A stretch of 64,000 nt of DNA from the NCBI GenBank assembly GCA_032717465.1, contig CM064712.1, forward strand, positions 24,577,432 to 24,641,431. The letters run 5' to 3'. Below, piece after piece: positions 52,570-63,685 of this stretch. The notes under the pieces were generated by a model that was not told the DNA's origin, ran no database searches, and saw only the letters and a list, made by a program, of their open reading frames with translations. The stretch's first letter is position 1; each line of letters opens with the position of its first letter. The position numbers and the translations under genes were made by a program. Source of the DNA: Coenobita brevimanus. Taxonomy: Eukaryota > Arthropoda > Malacostraca > Decapoda > Coenobitidae.

Positions 52570-53395
52570 TCTGTCTAACCTTAATTATACTATTTGCCCT
52601 TCATCCCCCTTTCAGTCCCTCCTCTTTCCCTCCCTTCCTCCCTATTACCGTACCGTCCCCCCCTCTCTCCCTCTTTGCTCTCTATGCTCGTCCCTCCCAC
52701 CTCCTCATCCCCTTCCCTTCCCTTTCCTGCCTCGTACCTTGCACCTTCCGTGGCAACTCCCTCACTCTCTTTCCTTCCTCCTCCCTTCTCGCTCTGTCTG
52801 TTGTACCTCACCTTCTCCCCTAACCAGCCCCTCTCCGCCCCCTCTCCCCTTTCGTAATAATAATCTCTTCAATCGGACCCGTACTTTCCCTGCCCTTCCT
52901 TCCCCCATCCCTCCCTCCCTTCCTTGCATCCCCATCCCATCCCTACCACCTCCTTCCTTGCCTTCACTTCTCCTCTCACCCCCTCTCCTTCCTCAGCCTC
53001 TTCCCTACCTCGCTCTCAATCCCATTCTCTCTCTTACTTTCCTTTCCATTCCCTTCTGTCCCTACCCCTTCCTGTCATTGGTCCTCCTAATGCCCCTGCC
53101 CCCTTCCTTTCTCCTCCCATCCCCTTCTCTAGCCTTCCCATCACTTCATCTTTCTTCCACGACCCCCAAACCTTCGCCCTTTTTCCTCCCCTCCCCTCCA
53201 TAATAACCTTCCCTGCAAGCCTCCATCACTTTAACCTTACTCTCTCTTTACTTTCCTCCCCATCTCTTCCCACCCACCCCTGCTTCTCCCCTTCCTTTCT
53301 TTCTCTTCCCTACACACCTTGTTTTCCTCCCCTCCTGCACTTCTTCCCTGCACACCCCGTCTCTCCCCCTCCACCCTCCCATCCATAAAGACCTC
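52570..53395. repeat. Polypyrimidine block, about 825 bp
   Basis: The + strand is dominated by C and T (CCCTCCCTTCC-type) with few purines. Open frames in it are artefacts of the absence of stop codons in C/T sequence. A (ATAAA)n run follows at 53495-53515. Confidence 0.85.
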
Positions 53396-53625
53396 CTCTC
53401 AGGGTTCGCGTAATGATCTCCCTCTGATCCTCCAGTAAGCTTCAAGATGCTGCCCGTGAACCCCCATGCCTCCCACTCTCTACTAATCCTTAAAAAATAA
53501 AATAAAATAAAATAAAGATCATGCAATGGCAAATATAGGAAAGGGTAGGAGGAAATAATCTAAGGGTATTTAAGGATAGGCCAGATGGAGTTAATTTAAG
53601 GGCTAACGAAAACTGTACCCCTTTT

Positions 53626-53820
53626 ATTCTAACCTGGCCTAAAATTGCCATCTCTCCATCTTGAATGCTGAGATGTGGATTAAGATTAACAAAAAAAAAA
53701 TCTAGTCACGAAGAAGTGTTATGTAATAAATGTAAAGCCGCTGTATTGTCTCTTTTCTCATTAACCTCCGTGAAAAAAGCCGCAAATGGATGAAAAATCT
53801 GGGCCAAGTGAAGGTGAAAA
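53626..53820 (+). mobile_element. MITE-B copy 2
   Basis: TTCTAACCTGGCCTAAAATT at the left and AAAAATCTGGGCCAAGTGAA at the right. CTAGTCACGAAGAAGTGTTA lies in the core. Confidence 0.8.
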
Positions 53821-53954
53821 GAGTATAGCTGAGTATGGTCAGGGAGAAGGACACTAAGCAGAGGGAGGAGAAAGGTTAGTTAAGACAGGTGGAAATAGAA
53901 GTCTACTTAGATGGAGTAGATGTTACAAAAGTTATTAAAGACAGGATGAAAAGC

Positions 53955-53957
<3 letters not shown>

Positions 53958-54001
<44 letters not shown>
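53958..54001. repeat. (GA)n microsatellite
   Basis: A pure GA run of about 44 bp. Confidence 0.95.
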
Positions 54002-54003
<2 letters not shown>

Positions 54004-54228
54004 CAACGTCACGACTATAGATATGAAAGACAACACATGCTGGGCAATATGTAGGATTTGTCCAAAATTAGGTACAATTATTTTTTTACACAGCTGAATA
54101 AACGAAGGGATTATTTCTCAATGAATTTTCTCGCTCAAGCTTTATTTAGTACCGTACTCAGAAAGCAGGAAATGCTGGCTACTTCACTGATTCCTAGCTT
54201 CGTGCGCTGTTCTGCATGCTAAAACTGG

Positions 54229-54400
54229 ATTAGGTTAGGCAGGGTTAGGTTAGGTTAGGTTAGGCAGGTTGGGTTAGGGTAGGGTAGGGTAGGGTGGGGT
54301 AGGTTAGGTTAGGGTAGGTTAGGGTAGGGTTGGGTAGGGTAGGGTAGGGTAGGATAGTTAGGTTAGGTTTGGGTAGAGTAGGTTAGGTTAGTTCAAATTT
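54229..54400. repeat. Interstitial telomere-like (TTAGG)n / (TAGGG)n tract
   Basis: GGTTAGGTTAGGTTAGG blocks alternate with GGGTAGGGTAGGG variants over about 170 bp. TTAGG is the ancestral arthropod telomere unit. The tract is degenerate and internal. Confidence 0.75.
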
Positions 54401-54800
54401 ACGCCAGATACTCATGGACTATTCTTGGAAGATTAAACACAGGTCCAATCCTCTTTAAAAAAAAGTACATAGCGTCTTCTGCCGCCTAAATTGGAGACCC
54501 ATGCCTTCATATACAATACAGAGAGACCCCTGCAGGATAAAACACAGACCCCAGAGCCTGCTAAATAAAAGTGTCAGCCTGCCCTCCCCACACAAATGCA
54601 CCGGGTCTCCTGCCAAGCGACACAGTGTTCGGGGCCTCGAAGCCTGGACCAGTAACATAGGTTGGAAATTATTTATCTCCACACGTCCGCGCTCTGAAAC
54701 TTGGATGCCAGAGATCGAGCTGAGAGAGGGAAAAGGGAAGCAGTCAAGCCTTCTATAGCCCATTTACTCCCATCTGACAGAGTTCGCTAACCTCTTTTCA
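54401..54800. other. No supported gene
   Basis: A minus-strand frame at 54455-54763 has mixed, cysteine-containing composition but no splice or homology support. It could be an exon or chance. Confidence 0.3.
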
Positions 54801-54803
54801 TCT

Positions 54804-54937
54804 CAGTTGATGGCCAAGTGTAGTCAGATTGGAGGGTACATCTGACTAGTAACCAAGGACACTAGGTACTCAGTTAATGGCCAAGTGTAGCCATACTGAA
54901 GGGTAAATCTGACTAATAACCAAGGAGACTCAGTACT
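54804..54937. repeat. 67-bp tandem duplication
   Basis: CAGTTGATGGCCAAGTGTAG at 54804 recurs as CAGTTAATGGCCAAGTGTAG at 54871, with TCTGACTARTAACCAAGGA in each. Confidence 0.85.
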
Positions 54938-54949
54938 ACTTCATAACTA

Positions 54950-55173
54950 GGGGCGGTATACTCGTCGGTTGAGGAAGCTCCATAATACCTCTTCCTTAGC
55001 GGTTTATTTTTGGATATAGATGGTTAATATCATTCTCTACGTCATTTATGCAGTGTATGGCGATATAGGAAGGACTTATGTAAGAGAGAAGAGGTCACTA
55101 AGGTGTCATAAAAAGAATAAACCGTTCAGGAAAGGGTGTTAGGAAGCTTCCTTACCCGACGAGAATACATGCC
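54950..55173 (+). mobile_element. MITE-A copy 9, well preserved
   Basis: GGCGGTATACTCGTCGGTTG and CCCGACGAGAATACATGCC are the ends. AATACCTCTTCCTTAGCGGT / ACCGTTCAGGAAAGGGTGTT are the inner arms. The core is TATGCAGTGTATGGCGATAT. Confidence 0.85.
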
Positions 55174-55373
55174 TGGGACATCGAATTTCATGGAGTTGTC
55201 CCAGTTCCCTCAGATGAAAACAATACTAATACCGAGGTGGAGGTGTTCATAAAGGATCCTAGCCAGTCCTTAATCTACAATAGTTCCATTAACCCCTTCG
55301 ATATGGCGGCGTCTGCATGTATTCTCGCTACTATTAAAGATTTTATTCAGATTATGTGTCCTATAATGTTTTT

Positions 55374-55562
55374 ACCTTAACCTGGCCTAAAATTGCCACC
55401 TCTCGATCATGAATACTGAGTTGTAAGACGCTGGCACTAGAATACGATGCTAGTCACGAAGAAACGCTATGGGAAGGATGTAGAGCCATAGCATTATTTC
55501 TGCCACAGAGCTACGTGAAATAAGCTGCAAAAGGACGAAAATCTGGGCCAAGTTAGAGTGAA
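55374..55562 (+). mobile_element. MITE-B copy 3
   Basis: ACCTTAACCTGGCCTAAAAT and ATCTGGGCCAAGTTAGAGTG form the inverted ends. The core is the best preserved of the four copies. Confidence 0.82.
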
Positions 55563-55817
55563 GAAGGCATAGCAGTATATGACTAACGAAGTCTTTATCT
55601 AGCCTCTGGTATTCACAAAATATCTCGTAACTTATAAATTCGCCTAGAGATCGCAAGAAAAAAAATTACGTCACCGTATTGAAAGAGTTGGCCTAAGGAT
55701 GTACTATACTGCTTAGGTCATCGCGTACAGGACTAATGCTTAAGAAAGTTTGTGAAAATGGTGCCTGGGATGCGAAGGAAAGGAAGGGATGAGGTGAAAG
55801 GGGTAGGTCTGGTTGGT

Positions 55818-55858
<41 letters not shown>

Positions 55859-55984
55859 AAACAGGAAAAATATATGGAAACTGTAATATAGGAACTGAAT
55901 TAGTCTACCTTCCCCCAACTCCATTTTCTTTTTCGAGATACTGTATACAATATTAATAGATAAAAATAAATACATAGATAGGTG
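55563..55984. other. No gene seen; (GA)n at 55818-55857
   Basis: A fragment near 55655-55680 (ATTACGTCACCGTATTGAAA) recalls sequence at 15260. Otherwise only the GA run stands out. Confidence 0.4.
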
Positions 55985-56226
55985 TGGAGAGCGAGAGACT
56001 AACAAGGAGTGTGTATGCGAGTGAGGTGGAAGGGGGAAGAGGGTGGAGGTGGACGAGGATGATATAGAGGGATGGAGTGGAGAGGTATATAAGAGAGGGG
56101 GATGTGAGCTGGGAGCAAGGCAGCTAAGTCGCACTGGACAGGGCGACATGGAGGCGATTTTCTTGTGTCCACTCCTTACAAGATTGAGGCGTCTGGCAAT
56201 AGATAGATTGACAGATAGATAGACTG
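55985..56226 (+). mobile_element. 5'-truncated RTE-2 family copy with GATA tail
   Basis: GAGCGAGAGACTAACAAGGA to GACATGGAGGCGATTTTCTT aligns with the RTE-2 C-terminal coding region. AGGCGTCTGGCAATAGATAG and a short GATA tail complete it. Confidence 0.82.
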
Positions 56227-56437
56227 GTTGGTGTGTCTCTAGTAATAACAAAAATATATATAGTAACAGAAATAAGGGAAACGAAATTCGAAATGTAAAA
56301 AAAATATTGACCAGTTTCGAAAGTTTGGGCGACACGGATGTTCCAAAAATCGACATTGATAATTTTCGATGATTTTCTGAGAGATATCCCGACAATGAGA
56401 AGGCTAATGTGTCAGTATTAGGAAAGGAGGTCTGAAA

Positions 56438-56474
<37 letters not shown>

Positions 56475-56499
56475 GGAGGAGAAAGATATGATGATGAAA

Positions 56500-56534
<35 letters not shown>
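56438..56534. repeat. (GAT)n microsatellite
   Basis: Two GAT runs are separated by GAGGAGGAGAAAGAT. Confidence 0.95.
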
Positions 56535-56580
56535 CAGTATTAACAATCCGTTTCTTTTGGTTCTTGTGCAAGTCGGGTAA

Positions 56581-56873
56581 GGGCGCGTCCACACGTGTGC
56601 TCAAACATATGTTGGCAACACAGCTGGCAACATGTTCGGGAACATGTTTGCAGTAGTATTTGGACAGATGTATGCAAACATGTTTCAGTGCAGCTTGGAA
56701 CACTGGCAGCAGAGGTGATGGGATAAGTGTGTCCATACCAGGCAGCTGAGACTTCATCATGATGTTGCCAACATGATCTGGACGCTGCTGTTCCCAACAT
56801 GTTTGCAGCGTGTTCGTTACTGTGTTGCTTATATGTTGCCAACACTTGTTCCAGCACACGTGCGGACGCGTAC
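56581..56873. mobile_element. Harbinger-like MITE with TAA duplication
   Basis: The left end GGGCGCGTCCACACGTGTGC and the inverted right end GTACGCGTCCGCACGTGTGC match except near the tip. TAA lies on both sides (56578-56580 and 56874-56876), as for PIF/Harbinger elements. CAACATGTT-like motifs recur inside in both orientations. It separates a short MITE-A left-end remnant (AGTCGGGTAA) from the rest of that copy. Confidence 0.7.
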
Positions 56874-57069
56874 TAAGGAAGGTCCCTAGCACCTGTTCCT
56901 TAGCGATTTATTTTTGGATATGAGTGGTTAATATCCGTTTGTACGTTATTTATGCTGAGTATGGCGATAATGGAAGGATTTATATAACACAGAATAGAAC
57001 AGTAAGGTGTAATAAACAAAATAAATCGCTTAGGAAAAGGTGTTTGGGAGCTTCCTCATCCGGCGAGAG
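56874..57069 (+). mobile_element. MITE-A copy 10, split by the Harbinger-like MITE
   Basis: TAAGGAAGGTCCCTAGCACC, TTAGCGATTTATTTTTGGAT, TATGCTGAGTATGGCGATAA and AAAATAAATCGCTTAGGAAA then GTGTTTGGGAGCTTCCTCAT preserve the family. The left tip lies beyond the inserted MITE. Confidence 0.8.
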
Positions 57070-57195
57070 GGTTAATGGAGCTTTTTTTTTCTTTCTATCT
57101 TCGTTTCTAAGCTTCTCTCCTGGCTACAATTTCTTGATGGAAGGAAAATATAAGCAAGTCACCACACTGAAGGGGTTAAGCAGTATTCCGTGAAT

Positions 57196-57371
<176 letters not shown>

Positions 57372-57455
57372 CCAGTGTTTGTAAAACATTACGTCTTTCA
57401 GTTTGACAAAAGAAGCAACATTACTTACTCCAGGCTCAGCTCGGAGTCTAATTAT

Positions 57456-57460
<5 letters not shown>

Positions 57461-57513
<53 letters not shown>
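57461..57513. repeat. (CT)n microsatellite
   Basis: A pure CT run. Confidence 0.95.
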
Positions 57514-57516
<3 letters not shown>

Positions 57517-57684
57517 TCCTCCAAGACTGCTAATGGAATGGCAAGATCTATGGAGCAGAAAATAATGAAAATCAAAATCGTTCAGTGGCCTCTGAGGTTA
57601 TCTGGGGTGAAATTTATAAGGATGTGTGAAATTTAAAGAATCAAATACTGAATTATAGGAATGTGTAAAAGGTATCAGATCTCC

Positions 57685-58550
57685 TAGCCACACCACACAC
57701 TACCACACTGTTATACCTTTACATCTCATCATATCAAACCTCGCCACACCATACCTACCTGCACCACACCACACCACACCATACTAAGCCACAGCACACC
57801 ATATCAAGCCACATCATGCCACTCTCCCACACCATCCCACCTCACCACAACACACCAACCACACCACACCATATCACACCGTATCACTCTCCCATACCAG
57901 CCCACCTCACCACGTCAAACTTCACTACACCACACCTCACATGCCATACCACACCATACTACACCTTACCACACTACACCACACCTTACCACACCACACT
58001 ACGCCACTCCACTCATAATCACACTTAACAAATCAAGCGCATTCACAGAGCGCATACCTCCGCTAAACCAAACAGCTCTGATCACCAGCGTAATTTAATC
58101 AACTCTTCCTTGGCCCACGACCCACATATCAACAAAATTGCATTAAAATCCATGAATAACTTTCTCAGATATCTTGTGAGCAAACAAACAAACAAAGGTG
58201 ACTACATAACTTTTTCCAACTTTCCTTGGCGGAGGTAACCATACCACACCTTACCACACCACACCAACCATAGCACACCAATTGCCTGTGCTTTACTAGG
58301 CCATGTCACACCAAACTATAGCCACACCACACCAAATCCAACCACACCACTACATGCACAGAGAACACTGCTCCACACTGAACAACAACAACATCATGCT
58401 CTAACCCTCCCTGTTATACCCAACCACACCACACCACATCACACCACACCACACTAAACCTTGGCACTGCTACATCCACTCCACCACACAACATCACATC
58501 ACACTACACCACACCAAACCACACCATACCACTCCTACCTACAGTACTCC
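57685..58550. repeat. ACACC-type satellite (CCACACCACACCA), interrupted
   Basis: Short units ACACC, ATACC and CACACT repeat for about 850 bp. A MITE interrupts them at 58055-58240. Confidence 0.88.
58055..58240. mobile_element. Short MITE with TACCTCCGC ends, inside the satellite
   Basis: TACCTCCGCTAAACC at the left and TTCCTTGGCGGAGGTA at the right are inverted. GAGCAAACAAACAAACAAAG lies inside. The satellite continues on both sides. Confidence 0.65.
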
Positions 58551-58727
58551 TAGCCACACAGAGCCAGGAGGGGGGGCAAGGGCCTAGGAAAGTAAAAGTC
58601 TCTGAGGAACTGAAAAGAAATAACCTGTCATCAAAACCTTCATTAGCAAGATGGCCTCCTGAGAAGGCCTCGGGGATGATGCTTATTATCACCCCTTACT
58701 TCCAACTCACTTCCCTCCTATCCTCCA

Positions 58728-59118
58728 CCAAATTCTCTCTTTTCCTCTACCAAAATCTCTCTTTTCCTCTACCAAAATCTCTCTTTTCCTCCACCAAATT
58801 CTCTCCTTTTCTCTACCCAAATCTTTCTTTTCCTCCACCAAATTCTCTCCTTTCCTCTACCAAAATCTCTCTTTTCCTCCACCAAATTCTCTCCTTTCCT
58901 CCACCAAAATCTCTCTTTTCCTCCACCAAATTCTCTCCTTTCCTCCACCAAAATCTCTCTTTTCCTCCACCAAATTCTCTCCTTTCCTTTACCAAAATCT
59001 CTCTTTTCCTCCACCAAATTCTCTCCTTTCCTCTACCAAAATCTCTCTTTTCCTCCACCAAATTCTCTCCTTTCCTCTACCAAAATCTCTCTTTTCCTCC
59101 ACCAAATTCTCTCCTTTC
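58728..59118. repeat. 22-bp minisatellite with 44-bp dimer order, about 17 units
   Basis: Units CTCTTTTCCTCYACCAAAAT and CTCTCCTTTCCTCYACCAAA alternate, giving a 44-bp higher period. Both strands are open through it, and the frames are artefacts. Confidence 0.92.
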
Positions 59119-59470
59119 CCTCACCTCTCATTCCTCTTTCTCCCTCAGTTCCTTCGCTCTTTTCTTACTTGTGTCTTCATTTTCCTGTCATTTCAACATA
59201 CATATCTCTTTCTTTATGTCTTCCTTACTGCTGTCTTTCTTCTCTCCTTTTTTCTCAGCTTCGTCTCTTTTTCCTTTTCCCTTCTGATTTTTCTTTACCT
59301 CCTCTTTTCCTTTCTCCCTTCTTGTTTAATTGCATTTTCCTCTCTCTCTCTCTCTCTCTTTCTGTGTGAGTGTGTGTGTGTGTGTGTCAATTTGTGAGTT
59401 TGTCTGTCTGTCTGTTTGTATCTCTGTCTGTCGGTATGCATTTATGTATGTATGTATGTGTGCACGTATG
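59119..59470. repeat. C/T-rich sequence with CT, GT, TCTG and ATGT repeats
   Basis: Pyrimidine-rich sequence to 59340 is followed by short dinucleotide and tetranucleotide runs. No gene seen. Confidence 0.7.
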
Positions 59471-59629
59471 TATGTATAAGGCATACACACATCAAGCAGC
59501 ACATACACTGTAGGCTACATCTTACACTACACGTATGTACACCACGAGCCCGGTACTTGTTCATCCCACCTTCATTTCTCATCGTTCATGCATTTCGTCT
59601 TATACCCTCTGAGGACAGGAGGGCATATT

Positions 59630-59652
59630 AAAAAAAAAAAAAAAAACTGCAT

Positions 59653-59698
<46 letters not shown>
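59630..59698. repeat. Poly-A and (GA)n
   Basis: A 17-base A-run at 59630 is followed by GA repeats at 59656-59698. Confidence 0.93.
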
Positions 59699-59699
<1 letters not shown>

Positions 59700-59877
59700 C
59701 TTTTTCATACCTTCAACATCCTAACCTAATCAAAGTGTTGGCATTTTCTTATCTTTAATTATACACGACGTTCATCAGTTAAGATGTAAAAAATCGTGAT
59801 ACTGGAGCCTCTGATATCAGATAGTCATTTCTATCATTTTTCATTGTGTTATTACCAAACTTAGAGGGGCACTCAGT

Positions 59878-60282
59878 GGAGCGCATCTCTCCGACAAGGG
59901 CAACGTAATTTCCAAACCACTCTTCATAATGGGTTTGGTTTTCTCATCACTGATTAGGGTTTCACAAAAAAGATGTGTTCCGGATCCAGAACCTGCGATG
60001 CGGATCGGTCCCAGAAGTTTATCGATTGTTCCCTGGGACACGGATTGTCTACCCACAAAATTAGGTCCGAGTCGCTCATGTAGTTTTTTAGTAATCCTTC
60101 AAACAGACAAACAAACTAACAAACACCGGTCCAAAAAGTTAATCGATTGTTCCCTGAGAGATGGGCTATTTACCCACCAAATTTGGTCCAAATCTCTCTT
60201 TTAGTTTTTGAGTAATCCTGCTAACAAACCAACAAACAATCAGGAATGAAAACATAAACTGTTTGTCGGAGAGATTGAGCGA
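59878..60282. mobile_element. About 400-bp MITE-like repeat with internal duplication
   Basis: CATCTCTCCGACAAGGG at the left and GTTTGTCGGAGAGATTGAG at the right form inverted ends. Two ~118-bp segments, each with ATCGATTGTTCCCTG, TTAGGTCC/TTTGGTCC and TTAGTAATCC/TGAGTAATCC, are in tandem inside. Confidence 0.65.
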
Positions 60283-60483
60283 TGATTAATGCTACTGGTG
60301 AAAAAATGAGAATATACCGAATTTTTCGCCCCCTCCCTCCTACACAAAAATGCACTTCTCTCTCATCTTCTCAACAGCAGTAATTATTTTCAGAATCTAC
60401 ATAAGTAAAAAAAGTTTCATATATTTTTGGTCGTTCCAGTTTGGTACATATATTTATCGTCCGCATAGCGAGGTGATAATGTA

Positions 60484-60486
<3 letters not shown>

Positions 60487-60532
<46 letters not shown>
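60487..60532. repeat. (GT)n microsatellite
   Basis: A pure GT run of about 45 bp. Confidence 0.95.
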
Positions 60533-60533
<1 letters not shown>

Positions 60534-60731
60534 AAATTACAGATAAACTCTATGGTAACGTACTCTTACTTCGTATGTCTGAACGCCTGGCATATCAATT
60601 CGAAAATATTTATGCCAATGCCTCCAGCTTGTTATGTACGCGTCATGTTTCTCTCTTAACCCTTCCATAAATGTCCAAGGCCAAGATTTACAAGCGTACC
60701 AAGCAGCAAGCCAGGACACAGGCCCAATTGA

Positions 60732-60820
60732 TGACGTCAACAGCCACCGGAACCCAACAGCCAATCAGAGGGCAGCAGCCTAATTTTGCCTCACCTCTGA
60801 TTCACCACCCAGGTATATTA
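60732..60820 (+). promoter_or_regulatory. Possible promoter: CRE, CCAAT and TATA-like motifs
   Basis: TGACGTCA (60732-60739), CCAAT (60761-60765) and GTATATTAG (about 60812-60820) are in the usual order and spacing for a pol II promoter on the + strand. No gene is seen immediately downstream, so this may be coincidence or part of an unknown repeat. Confidence 0.2.
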
Positions 60821-61049
60821 GCTTCCTCACCGACCACTGCTAACCACTCCTACAGCACTACAACCCTCGTAAGATCATCCCTTTGCTGAAGAAAGCTCTG
60901 GGGAGACGAAATTCCGGAATCCGAAGTCAAGCAACTACATCACAGCTGACACCACCACAACAAAGGATATTGCCGCCTACGTAGAAATCATCACTACAAA
61001 ATAGGATTCAGGGAGACGCAACACAAACCATCAGACAACGAGAAAACAT

Positions 61050-61180
61050 TACATTATTATTATTATTATTATTATTATTAGTAGTAGTAGTAGTAGTAGT
61101 AGGAGTAGTAGTAGTAGTAGTATCATTATTATTTAGTAGCAGCAGTAGTACTATTATTATTATTAATATTAGCATTATTA
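61050..61180. repeat. (ATT)n and (AGT)n compound repeat
   Basis: ATT units at 61052-61080 pass into AGT units and back. Confidence 0.93.
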
Positions 61181-61264
61181 TTCCCTACCAGCGCTAATTG
61201 CAAAAATGACCCTACAAGGCAAAACAGTGTCCAGATTCGCTAGTTTTACGGCGTGACCGCTATT

Positions 61265-61905
61265 TACGACGCCATTACCTGCATCCCACTGACCCCCCCT
61301 CTACTACCCCCTCCTCTCCTCCCTCTACACCCCTCTCCTCTCTTTTCCCTTCTCTCTCCACCTGTTACATCACCCTCCTCTCCTCTCCCTTTCCCCCTCC
61401 ACTCGTCTTTTCCTTCTCCTCCCTTTCACACAGGTAATTCATCCCTCCCGTTCCCCTCCCCCTTACCTCTCCCTCCCTCTTTTTCCTCTTTCCCCTCTCG
61501 TCCCCACCCCTCCTCTCCCTTACCCTTCCCTTTCCTCAACTCCTCTGGCCTCCCTTCCCCTCCTCTTCCTCTCTTTAACATAACTTTATCACCCCTCCTC
61601 CTCTCCCATTCTCACATTTTTATCTTCTTTTACCTCCCTCTCCATCCCCCTCCCTTTCTTTCTCCTTTCCTCCGTTTTCCCGACCCCTACCCTTTCATCT
61701 CCCCTCCCCTTCCATTTCTTCTTTTACACGAACCTTCCTCCCTCCCGCACCTCTCCCCTCTTCCTCACTCCTCCTCCCCTTCCTCCCTTCCCTCCTACGC
61801 ATCTCCTCCCCTTCCATTTCATCTCTCCCCTCCCCCTCCCCCTTTCCCTCCTACGCATCTGCTCCCCTCCTCATTCATCTCCCCTCCCCCACCGCCAAAA
61901 ATCCA
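61265..61905. repeat. Second polypyrimidine block, about 640 bp
   Basis: C/T-rich sequence of CCTCCCCTCC type resembles 52570-53395. The long plus-strand frame is an artefact. Confidence 0.85.
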
Positions 61906-62044
61906 TGGTGTTAGGGTACTCCGGTTGATCTCCTTGTTGATAATTACGAGGTCACCCGGTAATTGCCCCCTCCATGCCCCAATTAACTTATATAATGAGG
62001 CTGGACAAGGTGCACTGGGGTTTGATGCGGACGTGGCTGTATCC

Positions 62045-62650
62045 TCATCGTCACAGTCGTCATCGTCATCGCCATAATCGTCATCATCGTCATCACCATA
62101 ATCGTAATCATCATCACCATAATCCATATCGCCATCATCGTCATCATCACCATAATCGTCATCGCCATAATCGTCATCATCACCATAATCGTCATCGCCA
62201 TAATCGTCATCATCACCATAATCGTCATCATCATCATCACCATAATCGTCATCACCATAATCGTCATCATCATCATCACCATAATCGTCATCGCCATAAT
62301 CGTCATCATCATCATCACCATAATCGTCATCGCCATAATCGTCATCATCACTATAATCGTCATCATCACCATAATCGACATCATCACCATAATCGTCATC
62401 ATCACCATAATCGTCATCGCCATAATCGTCATCATCACCATAATCGTCATCATCACCATAATCGTCATCGCCATAATCGTCATCATCATCATCATAATCG
62501 TCATCGCCATAATCGTCATCATCATCATCACCATAATCGTCATCACCATAATCGTCATCATCAATATCACCATAATCGTCATCGTCATCACCATAATCGT
62601 CATCATCATCATCACCATAATCGTCATCACCATAATCGTCATCACCAATG
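62045..62650. repeat. ATCGTCATC/ACCATA minisatellite, 15- and 18-bp units
   Basis: CGTCATCATCACCATAAT and CGTCATCGCCATAAT units alternate irregularly for about 600 bp. All periods are multiples of three, so frames stay open on both strands (Asp/Tyr/Gly or His/Asn/Arg). I do not regard them as genes. Confidence 0.93.
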
Positions 62651-62689
62651 CTATCACTATTATTGGCGTTGTCTGTGCGGTATTCATGG

Positions 62690-63012
62690 CCCTGCATCCT
62701 TTTCATTGCACTTCCTCGTGACTAGCACCAAAGTTTAGTGGTCATCTCTTGTCTCAGTTCGGTGGCAGAATATGACAATAATGCAGCCCTACATCCGTTC
62801 CATTGCACTTCCTCGTGACTAGCATAAGAGTCTTGTGTTCATCTCCTTCCATAGATGTCCGAGTTTAGCAAGAGATTAATATTACATTAGAATATGATGC
62901 TAGTCATGAAGTGCTATGGAAAGGATGTAGATCTACGGAACTGTCTTTTTCTGCCACTGAGTTTCGTGCCATAAGCTAGAAATGGACGAAAATGCGCTAA
63001 GTTGAAGTGAAA
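62690..63012. mobile_element. MITE-B copy 4 with two reverse fragments
   Basis: Two reverse fragments share CATTGCACTTCCTCGTGACT at about 62708 and 62802. A forward copy at 62850-63012 has AATATGATGCTAGTCATGAA and a degenerate GACGAAAATGCGCTAAGTTG end. Confidence 0.6.
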
Positions 63013-63309
63013 GAGGTATAGGGGTCAACCCGCACCCCACATTGCAGAGTGTAACAGCAGCAGTGTAGAAAATCCTGACGTGTTTCATATCATGCTTTAG
63101 TGATTACCGTCAAGAGGAGGGAGCCTGACCACATTTTCTTCCTCTTGGTTGTAATGATATGGTTGGCAGTAAATTATCAATGTGAACTGTACTCACTAGA
63201 ATCCAGCTGGGCAGGCAACAGCGCTTCCTGTTGCTGTTACGTTCTGTGTAGATCATCTGTAAATAATAATGACAATGGTAAAGAAAATAACAATGATAAT
63301 AATATTAAT
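63013..63309. other. No gene seen
   Basis: Unremarkable sequence before the AGT repeat. Confidence 0.4.
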
Positions 63310-63312
63310 AAC

Positions 63313-63350
<38 letters not shown>

Positions 63351-63596
63351 CAGTAGTAGTAGTAGTAGTAGTAGTAGCAGTAGTAGTAGTAGCAGTAGCA
63401 GTAGTAGCAGTAGTAGTAGTAGTAGTAGTAGTGAAAGTAGTAGTAGTTGTTGTTTTTCCAGTAGTATTAATACCGGTAGTAATAATTATAACAACAGTAA
63501 CAGTAGTAATACTGGTAGCAGTAGCAGTAGTAATAGTTGGAGTAATAGTAGCTGTAGTAGTAGTGGTAGTAAAAGTAGTAGTAGGAGTAGTAGTTA

Positions 63597-63629
<33 letters not shown>

Positions 63630-63653
63630 CTGTTTTTGTAGCAGTAATAATAA

Positions 63654-63685
<32 letters not shown>
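63310..63685. repeat. (AGT)n-rich repeat with AAT end
   Basis: AGT/AGC units with interruptions span about 340 bp, followed by ATA repeats at 63652-63683. The poly-Ser frame is an artefact. Confidence 0.94.

Noticed and set aside
52487..53388. Frames of up to 238 codons rich in Pro, Ser and Leu
   Set aside because: The C/T-rich strand rarely contains stop codons. No splice sites or domain patterns support coding.
61253..62738. Long frames in polypyrimidine and ATCGTC repeats
   Set aside because: They are explained by base composition and repeats with periods divisible by three.
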